Positions 1 through 7,627 of a stretch of 27,454 nucleotides of DNA are shown one piece after another. Both the position numbers and the translations under genes were made by a program. Origin of the DNA: JBFLVQ01 sp040758525 (GTDB lineage Bacteria > Acidobacteriota > Blastocatellia > Chloracidobacteriales > JADJPF01); assembly GCA_040758525.1 (NCBI GenBank), contig JBFLVQ010000043.1:1-27454 (forward strand). Reading direction: 5' to 3'. Within the stretch, counting starts at the first letter, position 1. Each line of letters begins with the position of its first letter. A model generated the notes under the pieces. The model was not told the DNA's origin and did not search any database. It saw only the letters and a program-made list of their open reading frames with translations.

Positions 1-2764
1 GCCAAGTTATACCGCCATCGCTGGAGCGCTGTATACGGTTGTTGCCAGTATCAGCGACAAAGATCAGGGTATCGGAAGTATCAGAAGCAACTCCACGTGG
101 TGCATTGAATTTACCTAGTGTAGTACCAGGGCCGAAGCCTACTGACTGCCAGCTTGAGCCATCATTGGTGGAGCGTTGTATACGGCTGTTATTGGTGTCA
201 GAAGCATAGATGGTAGTATGCTCGACTGGACAGGCTGGCGCTGCTGCGCCGCACTGTATGCCTAGCACCATTATGTCGTCAACGTGCCAACCAGTGGTGG
301 CATTAAGGATACCATCCACTGAATTGAAGCGGAAACGCACCATGATTGATGTGGCCGCGCCTACTGCTGTGGTGATATCAAAGGATTTGTTCTGCCAGGT
401 GTTGTTGTTGATTAGACCTGACTTATCAAGTACTTGAGTAAAGGTCGTGCCACCATTTGTAGAGATATCAACAAATGCCTGGTCGAAACCAGCCAATGTT
501 TCCACTTGCAGCAGATAGTTGAAGCTGAGTGTAAACGGCGCATTGAAACCGGTGAGATTAATCATCGGCGAAGTCACAGTTGAAGAGTTAGCCGCACCTG
601 TGTTGTAGTTGCAAGTACTATCCTGGCCATAGTAGAGCGTGAATGGAGTTGTATGGCCGGGGGCGCCTGCTTGGCAGACATTGTTAGCAACATGCCACAA
701 TGGAGTAAGGCCTGTCACATTTGTGACCGTGAAGCCTTGTAATGAGCCATCTTGGAAATCAGCCGTATAGGCTGCCGTTGGTGCGCCTACCTGGACTGTA
801 AATGGGAATGAGAACATGCCATCACTGGTGGTTGCTACATTCAGTGTAAAACTGATAGTTGAGCCACAAGCCACACTTGAAGCTACGCTTACGCCAAAGG
901 GTGTAGCATTATTGGCATTACCGCCAGATGGAATGTCTGGATAGGCAGAAGTGTTTGGTGAAATCGTTACACCTGGAGTGGTTGTCGTCAAAGTACTACT
1001 TATACCAGATGCCATTGAAGTACCACTGTTAAGCAGATTGATTGTAAGGTTGACTGTTTCACCAGGATCTGGTGCACCATTGCCATTGCCTGACATATCA
1101 CTTACGGTTCTGCCGTTAAATTCTAGAATCGCTCCTGGACCATTCAATGGAATAGCTGCGAAACGAACGTTAGCATTGAAACGGGTATTGGCAAGGTTGC
1201 GGTCACGATTATCACCCCAAGTGTAATAGTAGTTGGTATTGTCTGCTACTGCCTGGTCATAATCACCCATGTAAACGGTATTGATAACCGGATCAACACC
1301 TATAACTACTGGGAATGACTGTGTAGTGATACGGAAATTGCGACTCAACGTGACTGTGCCGCCGGAGATGCTGCCGATTGCACCATAGACGTCAATCAAC
1401 ATATTGTTGGGATCGCGACGACGATCATAGAAGCCAATAAAAAGACCAGAGCCGTCCGGTCTTACCGCGATTACCGGCTGATATGACTGAACCGTAGTGG
1501 TGCCGTCATCATTAACCATAGCAGGCGTACCCCAGGTGGTGCCGCCATCAGTCGATGTGGCAAGGAAAATATTTCCCCTATCCCCACCTGTCGTTGCACT
1601 GACATCATTGAATACACAATAGAGGTGACCACTAACAGGATTGACACCTACTTGTGGGAAGGTGTTGGAACGGAATCCACCAGTTAATGCAAGATCACCA
1701 TTGGTGCCTATACCGACCAGGTTTGCTACTGTAATGGTAGGACCAAAAGTGACACCAAAGTCGGTCGATTTACGCATTGTGATACGTCTGGGAGCAGTAC
1801 TGGAGTTGTACCAGAAATAGTAGACAGAGTGATCTGGACCAACTGTAACAAATGCGCCTTGACCACCAGCAGCGATCGATAGGTTACCACCGAAGGTATT
1901 ACCACCATCGGTAGAACGGGTAAAGCGCATATCATTAGTGCTACCGAAGTTTCTCCAGCCCAGGTAGACATTGCCTTGACCTGTGCCAGCAAAGTTATCG
2001 ACTGCCACCCATTCCTTATCCTGCTGACCTGCTGAACCAGGTGTACCATTAACAGGCGCCTGGAAAGTCTGGCCATTGTCATCAGAACGGAATACTTGTA
2101 GTTTTCCTAAGGTTTGGAATCCCAGTGTAACCAGATAGATTCTGCCTGTAGTTCTATCTACACCGATAATAGGGTCGCCAGCATCACCTTCGCCAGTTGG
2201 ATCCTCGGGCAATATACCCTTGTCTACGAAGGTCATGCCGCCATTAGTTGAGAGACTATAGCCAGTAAAGTGGGCATTGCTGCCAGTGAATGAACCAGAG
2301 TCGTTAAACGAAGCAATAATATTGCCGTTTACCGCCACTGCTATAGAGGTCTCACTTTGTGTATCTTGAGCTGTTAGATCCGCGGTTGGATCGTTGACAA
2401 TTTGGTTGGCGAGGGCTGCGAGTGGTTGTATGCTTCCACGCATAAGCTCTCGTGTCATAGCATCAGATATTTCTCCGGGAGCAACACCTTCACGTTCTGT
2501 GACTTCGCGTTGCTCATCGTCGCGTAGCCCGCTGGCTGCGCCTCTTCTGATGATATCTTTTCTGCCAAATTTAAGCTCCAATATAGAGCGTGCCGTACCA
2601 GAGAGTTGCTCAAAAGCCTTGTCATCTTCATATAACGCTCGCAATGGGTCATCACCGCCATTTTGTGGGGTGATACCTGGATGCAAGGCGTTGCTCGAAA
2701 CTAAAAAGAAAGAGCCTAATCCCATGCATAACAGCAGGGCAGCCCCGAGCAATGTTTTCCTCAT
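1..2764 (-). CDS. Large secreted Asp-box beta-propeller / CARDB / immune-inhibitor-A-like / NHL-repeat protein (C-terminus beyond window)
   Basis: An open frame runs without a stop from the ATG at 2764 to the window edge (921 codons seen), so the gene is partial at its C-terminal end. GAGGAGG lies about 7 bases upstream of the ATG. Residues 1-26 form a signal peptide (basic MRK, a hydrophobic core, then SSNA), so the protein is exported. From about residue 145 to 500 a sialidase-like propeller carries five Asp-box motifs, for example STNGGMTF, SDDNGQTF, STDGGNTF, STDFGVTF and STDGGTTW. Residues about 540-660 resemble a CARDB/NEW3-type Ig domain (NGAPDPGETVNLTI). Residues about 665-835 resemble the MAM/concanavalin-like domain found after immune inhibitor A peptidases (ends GWHVDDIMV). 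From about 845, NHL-like repeats with VADTGNNRIQRS merge with further Asp boxes (SSDGGITW). No catalytic sialidase residues could be assigned. A surface or extracellular binding role is inferred. Neighbours are unrelated. Confidence 0.85.
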   Translation of the reverse strand, partial: MRKTLLGAALLLCMGLGSFFLVSSNALHPGITPQNGGDDPLRALYEDDKAFEQLSGTARSILELKFGRKDIIRRGAASGLRDDEQREVTEREGVAPGEISDAMTRELMRGSIQPLAALANQIVNDPTADLTAQDTQSETSIAVAVNGNIIASFNDSGSFTGSNAHFTGYSLSTNGGMTFVDKGILPEDPTGEGDAGDPIIGVDRTTGRIYLVTLGFQTLGKLQVFRSDDNGQTFQAPVNGTPGSAGQQDKEWVAVDNFAGTGQGNVYLGWRNFGSTNDMRFTRSTDGGNTFGGNLSIAAGGQGAFVTVGPDHSVYYFWYNSSTAPRRITMRKSTDFGVTFGPTITVANLVGIGTNGDLALTGGFRSNTFPQVGVNPVSGHLYCVFNDVSATTGGDRGNIFLATSTDGGTTWGTPAMVNDDGTTTVQSYQPVIAVRPDGSGLFIGFYDRRRDPNNMLIDVYGAIGSISGGTVTLSRNFRITTQSFPVVIGVDPVINTVYMGDYDQAVADNTNYYYTWGDNRDRNLANTRFNANVRFAAIPLNGPGAILEFNGRTVSDMSGNGNGAPDPGETVNLTINLLNSGTSMASGISSTLTTTTPGVTISPNTSAYPDIPSGGNANNATPFGVSVASSVACGSTISFTLNVATTSDGMFSFPFTVQVGAPTAAYTADFQDGSLQGFTVTNVTGLTPLWHVANNVCQAGAPGHTTPFTLYYGQDSTCNYNTGAANSSTVTSPMINLTGFNAPFTLSFNYLLQVETLAGFDQAFVDISTNGGTTFTQVLDKSGLINNNTWQNKSFDITTAVGAATSIMVRFRFNSVDGILNATTGWHVDDIMVLGIQCGAAAPACPVEHTTIYASDTNNSRIQRSTNDGSSWQSVGFGPGTTLGKFNAPRGVASDTSDTLIFVADTGNNRIQRSSDGGITW

Positions 2765-3401
2765 AATCCATCCTCCTCGAAATTATTAGCTGAACGTAAG
2801 AGACTGTATAAATACCGGCTAGTGGGTAAGCGAAAATGCTTTCCCGGAAGCAAGATGGGGATAATCAATGGCGACAAGTGGGAAAGGCTTATGTTACTAC
2901 CAAAGGCCATGTGGGATAACTCACTGCTTACCAGACTAAATTACCAACACCGCTACTAATTTACGCAGTACAAATATCCTTACCTATCGCCTGGTTCCCC
3001 TGCTTATTCCTTTGCCCCTAGAATGTGTGAAAAACGTGGAATAGAAATTCGGAAGAAGAAATCAATGGAAGAGTGAATAAAGTGTTGTGATAAGGCGATA
3101 CACTTTTCAGCCGCTCTTCTCACTTCCGGACTTTTCCTCTTAGCCTTTGCATCTCCTGCGCGCTATTATATTTTTGTTCGATCTCTCATAGTAACACGAA
3201 CTAAAAACTTCATAGATAGAACCCATAACTTAGCCTGACAACATTGTTCTGGAGAGATCATCACATAGTTTTAGGAAATGAGCCTAAGGGCGCAGAAAAG
3301 CGCCCTAGTTAAAAAGAATTTTAAGAGAGTGAGGGACTAAGGTCAAGACAAAGGTCAACATATTAAGGAATTATTTCTGTTCAGTATCATTATCAACCCA
3401 T
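2765..3401. other. Gene-free intergenic stretch
   Basis: About 640 bases separate two minus-strand genes. I find no credible ORF, tRNA or repeat here. It should hold the promoter of the secreted propeller gene near its left end (an AT-rich block around 2790-2815, no clean -35/-10) and the hairpin at 3287-3306 near its right end. The rest shows nothing I can interpret. Confidence 0.5.
3287..3306 (-). terminator. GC-rich hairpin downstream of pdxT, possible terminator
   Basis: Perfect 7-bp stem AGGGCGC/GCGCCCT around a six-base loop (agaaaa), about 95 bases beyond the pdxT stop on the minus strand. The run after the stem is only weakly T-rich in either direction, so intrinsic termination is uncertain. 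Confidence 0.4.
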
Positions 3402-3980
3402 CTACTGCTGCATTGCCTCCTCGACCATATTGAGAAAAAGTTTATGAATACGGGTGTCGGTAGTCAGTTCTGGATGGAAAGTGGCAGCTAACATATGCCC
3501 TTGACGTACTAGTATAGGTTGGTCTTGGTACTTTGCTAGCACAGTTACATCTGCCCCTGTTTTCACAATAATTGGAGCACGTATAAAGACTAGTTCTACT
3601 GGTTCATTACCTAGCGCCGATGCTTGTGCTGAAGTGGTAAAGCTATCTATCTGCCGCCCATAGGCATTACGTTCAATGGTAATATCCATTGCTTGCAAGG
3701 ATTCTTGTAGAGGGTTGTGAACCTCTCTGGCAAGCAGGATCGCGCCTGCGCAAGTGCCAAAAGTCGTATGCTTATTTACGAACTGGCGTAGCGGTTCAAA
3801 GAGTCCCTCGTCGCGCATTAGCCGTAACATGGTGGTACTCTCACCCCCAGGGATGATAATGCCATCTAGCCCTGTTAGATCGTTGGGGGTGCGCACTTCG
3901 CGCCAATCTACCCCCAATCGTGTAAGGGCTTCACCATGTTTGGCAAAATCGCCCTGTAATGCTAGTACACCTATTCGCAT
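3402..3980 (-). CDS. pdxT: Pyridoxal 5'-phosphate synthase glutaminase subunit PdxT
   Basis: Class I glutamine amidotransferase (192 aa, normal length) that hydrolyses glutamine and passes ammonia to PdxS for PLP synthesis by the DXP-independent route. The catalytic triad is visible: Cys77 in GTCAG, His169 and Glu171 in FHPEL. The oxyanion/glutamine loop PGGEST starts at residue 44. The start ATG is preceded by GGAGAG about 9 bases away. It lies 36 bases downstream of pdxS on the same strand, as expected for the cytoplasmic 12+12 PdxS/PdxT complex. No unusual residues seen. Confidence 0.97.
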   Translation of the reverse strand: MRIGVLALQGDFAKHGEALTRLGVDWREVRTPNDLTGLDGIIIPGGESTTMLRLMRDEGLFEPLRQFVNKHTTFGTCAGAILLAREVHNPLQESLQAMDITIERNAYGRQIDSFTTSAQASALGNEPVELVFIRAPIIVKTGADVTVLAKYQDQPILVRQGHMLAATFHPELTTDTRIHKLFLNMVEEAMQQ

Positions 3981-4016
3981 CGATACGATCTCTCCAGTTG
4001 GAATTGTGTAATTAGA

Positions 4017-4898
4017 CTACCAACCACGTGTCTGTAGCAGTTCGCCCTCAGCGAGTTTGCCAATCTCAAGCCCACGCATCGGTTCGCCTAATTCTATACT
4101 TGCCTCTAGTAGCACTTGGGGATCATTATAATGGGTGACAGCTTTAACGATCGCACGTGCACGTACAGCAGGATCTTCCGACTTAAAGATACCCGAGCCA
4201 ACGAATACCGATTCGGCGCCGAGTTGCATACAGAGGGCGGCGTCAGCAGGGGTGGCAACACCCCCAGCAGCGAAATTTGGCACCGGCAAACGGCCATCGC
4301 GCGCTACCATTAACACCAATTCAAAAGGTGATTGTAGACGCTTACTTTCCGCCATCAATTCATCTTTATTGAGTATTGTGAGCTGACGTATCTCCCGCCG
4401 TATACTGCGTAGATGGCGTACTGCTTCTACAATATTGCCTGTACCAGCCTCGCCTTTGGTGCGGATCATTGCTGCTCCTTCGGCAATACGGCGTAATGCT
4501 TCACCCAAGTTGCGTGCTCCACAGACAAATGGCACTTTGAAGTCATGTTTATAGATATGATGCTCTTCATCAGCAGGTGTAAGTACTTCGCTCTCATCAA
4601 TGAAGTCTACACCCATTTGCTCAAGTATCTGAGCCTCAACAAAATGGCCTATACGTGCCTTTGCCATTACAGGAATCGATACAGCATCAATAATCTCTTT
4701 GATCTTCTTAGGTGAAGCCATACGGGCCACACCACCTTCTCGGCGTATGTCGGCTGGTACACGCTCAAGTGCCATTACGGCGGCGGCACCAGCCTCTTCT
4801 GCGATCTTGGCCTGCTCTGCATTGGTGACATCCATGATTACGCCACCCTTAAGCATCTCTGCCAATCCCGTCTTTAGTTTCAAAAGAGTCTCTGTCAT
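4017..4898 (-). CDS. pdxS: Pyridoxal 5'-phosphate synthase PdxS (lyase subunit)
   Basis: The (beta/alpha)8-barrel synthase (293 aa) makes PLP from ribose 5-phosphate, glyceraldehyde 3-phosphate and ammonia. Key residues are present: Asp23 in GGVIMDV, the first imine lysine Lys80 in VMAKARIGH, and the second lysine Lys148 in RTKGEAGTGN, which is the family signature. GGAGG stands 8 bases before the ATG. It lies between the MocR-type regulator (30 bases upstream) and pdxT (36 bases downstream) on one strand, so the three genes probably share one transcript. Confidence 0.98.
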   Translation of the reverse strand: MTETLLKLKTGLAEMLKGGVIMDVTNAEQAKIAEEAGAAAVMALERVPADIRREGGVARMASPKKIKEIIDAVSIPVMAKARIGHFVEAQILEQMGVDFIDESEVLTPADEEHHIYKHDFKVPFVCGARNLGEALRRIAEGAAMIRTKGEAGTGNIVEAVRHLRSIRREIRQLTILNKDELMAESKRLQSPFELVLMVARDGRLPVPNFAAGGVATPADAALCMQLGAESVFVGSGIFKSEDPAVRARAIVKAVTHYNDPQVLLEASIELGEPMRGLEIGKLAEGELLQTRGW

Positions 4899-4928
4899 TG
4901 CTATTCCTCCAACACTAAAATCTCACTG

Positions 4929-6395
4929 TTATTTTAAAAGCCGCTGCTTAATAAGCGTGCCAAGCCGGCTAATCCCTTCATCGATCTGTTCGGCATCAGT
5001 GCGTGAGAAACAGAGCCGAAAGCTATGTTCGCCACCGCTAGCTAAGTAGAAACGGTTGCCTGGTGTAAAAAAGACTCCCTGTTGTTGAGCAGCCGTTAAC
5101 AGCTCCTCTGCATAGATCTTGGATGGCATTGTTACCCAAAGTGCATAACCGCCTTCAGGACGCGTCCAGATCACCTCAGGGGGAAACTCACGAGTAAGCG
5201 CTTCGAATAACTTACGCCGTCGCAGCCGGTAGATCTTATGCAACCGTCTTAGGTGAGCATCATAATGGCCTTGCCAACAAAATTCTGCAATCGCTGCCTG
5301 CATCAACATATTAGTGTGATAGTCAGTGTAGCGTTTGGCCAGTACCAGTCGCTCTACCACCTCGTGCGCTGCGGCAATCCAGGCCACCCGTACGCCAGGA
5401 AAAAGCCCCTTAGAAAAAGTTCCCATATAAATGACACCACCAATGGTGTCAAGCGCTTTAACCGGGACGATAGAGGTGCCTTCAAAGCGTAAGTCCTTCT
5501 CATAGTCGTCTTCTACCAATGGCGTGTGGTATTCATTGACGATCTCAACAAGACGTTGGCGCCCGGCTAGATCTATAGTTGCACCAGTAGGATTATGGAA
5601 ATTTGGCATAGAGTAGATCAGACGAGTTGGGCGGCCTGCCAGCACACGTTCAAGTGCGTCCAGATCCATACCATCTATGCCTACCGGCACCGTCACGACT
5701 TCACATTCATACTGCAATAGTACCGGCAGCATTCCTGAATAGGTAGGTGACTCTACCACAACACGATCGCCTGGATCGACCAGCACACGTAAGATTAGAT
5801 CTATACCCTGTTGTGAGCCGTTTACAATCACGATCTGTTCAGGCGGCACATTGATGCTATAGCGTACTAGTCGCGTTGAAATATATTCGCGTAATGGTAG
5901 ATAGCCTTGTGGGTGACCATACTGTAATAGTTCACGGCCACGCTCACGCATTACTGTATTGAGGGCAGTACGGAAAGGCTCAACAGGAAAAAGCGCCTCT
6001 TCTGGAGTAAGTCCAGAGAACATAATCTGGTCTTCGCTGCCTTCCATAAGAGCATTATCACGGGGTGGGCCAGCACGTACGGCATCGCTACGTCGGGCAA
6101 AGTGGAAATCAAAACCAGCGTTCCCCCCGCAGGCTGCCGATTTACCAACAAACTCGTCGGGTGCAATTACATAAGTGCCTTGGCCAACATGCGAGGCAAG
6201 GTAACCATCAGCCTCCAACTCTTCGTAAGCTGTACATACAGTAGTGCGATTGACACCCAATGTATCAGCTAGGCTACGTGAGCTGGGCAGGCGCGCGCCT
6301 GGCTTAAGCCGGCCCTCTTCGATGAGTCCGCGTATATGTTCTTTGATCTGCTCATAGACGGGCACAGGACTTTCCCGGTCCAGCTTGATCAACAT
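4929..6395 (-). CDS. pdxR: MocR/PdxR-family transcriptional regulator (GntR-type wHTH fused to a class I aminotransferase fold)
   Basis: MocR proteins couple a GntR-type winged helix to a fold-type I aminotransferase-like domain that binds PLP as effector. Here the wHTH spans about residues 8-75 (PVYEQIKEHIRGLIEEG, RSLADTLGVNRTTV). The aminotransferase-like part spans about 115-485, with the PLP lysine in TFSKGLFPG (Lys329) and the Asp-containing VEDDYEKD segment. The start is chosen at the ATG at 6395 (488 aa): AAGGAG lies 11 bases upstream, whereas the in-frame GTG at 6407 overlaps that same SD. It lies 30 bases upstream of pdxS on the same strand, so I infer a PLP-sensing regulator of pdxST (PdxR role). 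The specific name rests on context, since other MocR members regulate GABA or taurine genes. In many bacteria pdxR is divergent from pdxST; here it is co-directional. Confidence 0.85.
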   Translation of the reverse strand: MLIKLDRESPVPVYEQIKEHIRGLIEEGRLKPGARLPSSRSLADTLGVNRTTVCTAYEELEADGYLASHVGQGTYVIAPDEFVGKSAACGGNAGFDFHFARRSDAVRAGPPRDNALMEGSEDQIMFSGLTPEEALFPVEPFRTALNTVMRERGRELLQYGHPQGYLPLREYISTRLVRYSINVPPEQIVIVNGSQQGIDLILRVLVDPGDRVVVESPTYSGMLPVLLQYECEVVTVPVGIDGMDLDALERVLAGRPTRLIYSMPNFHNPTGATIDLAGRQRLVEIVNEYHTPLVEDDYEKDLRFEGTSIVPVKALDTIGGVIYMGTFSKGLFPGVRVAWIAAAHEVVERLVLAKRYTDYHTNMLMQAAIAEFCWQGHYDAHLRRLHKIYRLRRRKLFEALTREFPPEVIWTRPEGGYALWVTMPSKIYAEELLTAAQQQGVFFTPGNRFYLASGGEHSFRLCFSRTDAEQIDEGISRLGTLIKQRLLK

Positions 6396-6418
6396 AGGGT
6401 TAAGCACTCCTTAAGAGA

Positions 6419-6447
6419 AAATTACGCAAAAAGTAGCGATTTGACAA
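6419..6447 (-). promoter_or_regulatory. Predicted sigma-70 promoter of the pdxR-pdxS-pdxT operon
   Basis: On the minus strand, TTGTCA (6447-6442) is 17 bases from TAATTT (6424-6419), giving a start about 17 bases before the pdxR ATG. A small inverted repeat TAGTG-n7-CACTA lies upstream at 6500-6516 and could be an operator; that part is speculative. Confidence 0.5.
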
Positions 6448-6556
6448 CGACCAATCCGGCGAAAGAGCTACCATGCCAATTAGCACAAGCCGGGGCAGAT
6501 AGTGGCTTTGTCACTACTAGGTATGGAATAATCGTCCATTACAGGTTTTTTTTACC

Positions 6557-6587
6557 TTGCCAAGTTAATGGGATTTTGACGTACAAT
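6557..6587 (+). promoter_or_regulatory. Predicted promoter of cdd, giving a leaderless or near-leaderless mRNA
   Basis: TTGCCA (6557-6562) and TACAAT (6582-6587) are separated by 19 bases. The expected start point falls at 6594-6596, on the A of the cdd ATG. No Shine-Dalgarno sequence lies between the -10 box and the ATG. Confidence 0.5.
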
Positions 6588-6595
6588 AACTACCA

Positions 6596-6997
6596 ATGAA
6601 AAAAGTGACGCTGGATCTGGTTAAACTAGCGAGTGAGGCGCGCAAGAATGCAATTGCACCTTACTCAGATTTTTGTGTTGGAGCTGCGCTGTTGGCTGAT
6701 GACGGCACTGCCTATACAGGCTGTAACATAGAGAACTCCACGCTTGGTCTTACGCTCTGCGCCGAGCGGGTGGCACTGCTCAAAGCTCTTTCTGAAGGCA
6801 AGCGCCGTTTTCTCAAGGTAACCGTAGTAACCGATGCTAAACTGCTTACACCCCCTTGTGGGGCCTGTCGGCAGATGCTCTGGGAATTCTGCGGCAATAT
6901 TGAGGTGGAACTGGTCAATCTTAAGGGCGGTACGGAGTTAAAACAGATGACGGATCTGCTCCCTTCGCCTTTTGATCGTCGCCATACGGAATCCTGA
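6596..6997 (+). CDS. cdd: Cytidine deaminase (homotetrameric Zn type)
   Basis: Hydrolyses cytidine or deoxycytidine to uridine or deoxyuridine in pyrimidine salvage. At 133 aa it is the usual size of the short tetrameric class. Zinc and catalytic residues are visible: Cys55 and Glu57 in LCAERVALL, Cys88 and Cys91 in PPCGACRQ. Substrate-pocket signatures CVGAAL and GCNIEN are also present. The ATG has no SD, and a -10 box lies 9 bases upstream (see the promoter entry). It is divergent from the pdx operon and stands alone on its transcript or ahead of the HNH gene, which has its own promoter. Confidence 0.96.
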   Translation: MKKVTLDLVKLASEARKNAIAPYSDFCVGAALLADDGTAYTGCNIENSTLGLTLCAERVALLKALSEGKRRFLKVTVVTDAKLLTPPCGACRQMLWEFCGNIEVELVNLKGGTELKQMTDLLPSPFDRRHTES

Positions 6998-7052
6998 GCG
7001 TATCCTAATAGGTATGCTCCGATCATAATCCCTGGTGTTGCCAACCGGATCA

Positions 7053-7082
7053 TTGACAATAATTATTAGCCTGTTTTACAGT
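7053..7082 (+). promoter_or_regulatory. Predicted sigma-70 promoter of the HNH gene, leaderless or near-leaderless
   Basis: Consensus TTGACA (7053-7058) is 18 bases from TACAGT (7077-7082). The start point is expected at about 7089-7093, at or just before the ATG at 7093. No SD-like sequence is present. Confidence 0.55.
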
Positions 7083-7092
7083 AATATTAGAT

Positions 7093-7605
7093 ATGACGGA
7101 AAGTAGGGTCCTTGTCCTGAACGCTTCGTTTGAACCTATTAACGTTTGTACCGTGCGGCGTGCCATTGTTTTAGTCTTAAAGGGTGTCGCGAGAACGGAA
7201 GAGCGCAGCCACCGCATCTATGCCTCGGCGTCGTTAAAAATGCCTATCCCTTCGGTAATCCGTTTAATTAACTATATACATATCCCATTTGAGCGCAAAA
7301 GCCTATCACGCAAAAATATTCTCTTGCGCGATCACAACACCTGTCAGTATTGTGGACATATCTTTCCACCTCAAGATCTCACTCTTGATCATGTTAATCC
7401 GCGTGCTAGGGGTGGCGATTCTAGTTGGGATAATCTGGTAGCTTGCTGCCGGCGCTGTAACAATCGCAAAGGCAATCGACTGCCAGAAGAGGTTGGCATG
7501 AAACTACTTAAGAAGCCACAGGCATTCAGCCTGCATGTCAATCGTCAAATTATGCGTTATCTGGGACGCACAGATGAGAAGTGGCGCAAATATCTCTTCT
7601 ATTGA
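7093..7605 (+). CDS. Small HNH endonuclease-family protein
   Basis: A 170-aa cytoplasmic protein of a widespread stand-alone HNH family whose biological role is poorly defined. The N-terminal half (VLVLNASFEPINV, then RRAIVLVLKG) is the conserved non-nuclease part of this family. The HNH/zinc module spans about 78-130: Cys84 and Cys87 in CQYCG, His100 in LTLDHVNPR, Asn114 in SWDN, and Cys119/Cys122 in CCRRCNNRKG. All catalytic and zinc residues appear intact, so nuclease activity is possible. No restriction, phage or toxin partner is adjacent, which fits the solitary-gene pattern of the family. It ends 22 bases from the stop of the convergent FHA gene. Confidence 0.88.
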   Translation: MTESRVLVLNASFEPINVCTVRRAIVLVLKGVARTEERSHRIYASASLKMPIPSVIRLINYIHIPFERKSLSRKNILLRDHNTCQYCGHIFPPQDLTLDHVNPRARGGDSSWDNLVACCRRCNNRKGNRLPEEVGMKLLKKPQAFSLHVNRQIMRYLGRTDEKWRKYLFY

Positions 7606-7612
7606 AAAGTGT

Positions 7613-7627
7613 GGTGGCTAAGCCGCC
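7613..7627. terminator. Short hairpin between convergent HNH and FHA genes
   Basis: GGTGGC-taa-GCCGCC (6-bp stem, one G-T pair) lies between the two stop codons. On the minus strand it is followed by acacTTTT, so it may help terminate the FHA gene. The loop is tight and the case is weak. Confidence 0.3.

Noticed and set aside
1..2800. Several plus-strand and alternate-frame ORFs across the first 2.8 kb
   Set aside because: They are shadows of the continuous minus-strand secreted-protein frame, whose Asp-box and NHL motifs show that it is the real one.
6396..6407. Upstream in-frame GTG start for the MocR regulator (492 aa)
   Set aside because: The GTG overlaps the only SD (AAGGAG), which is correctly placed for the ATG at 6395.
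7093..7605. HNH gene as part of a restriction or defence island
   Set aside because: No methyltransferase, toxin, integrase or other defence gene is adjacent; the family is commonly solitary.
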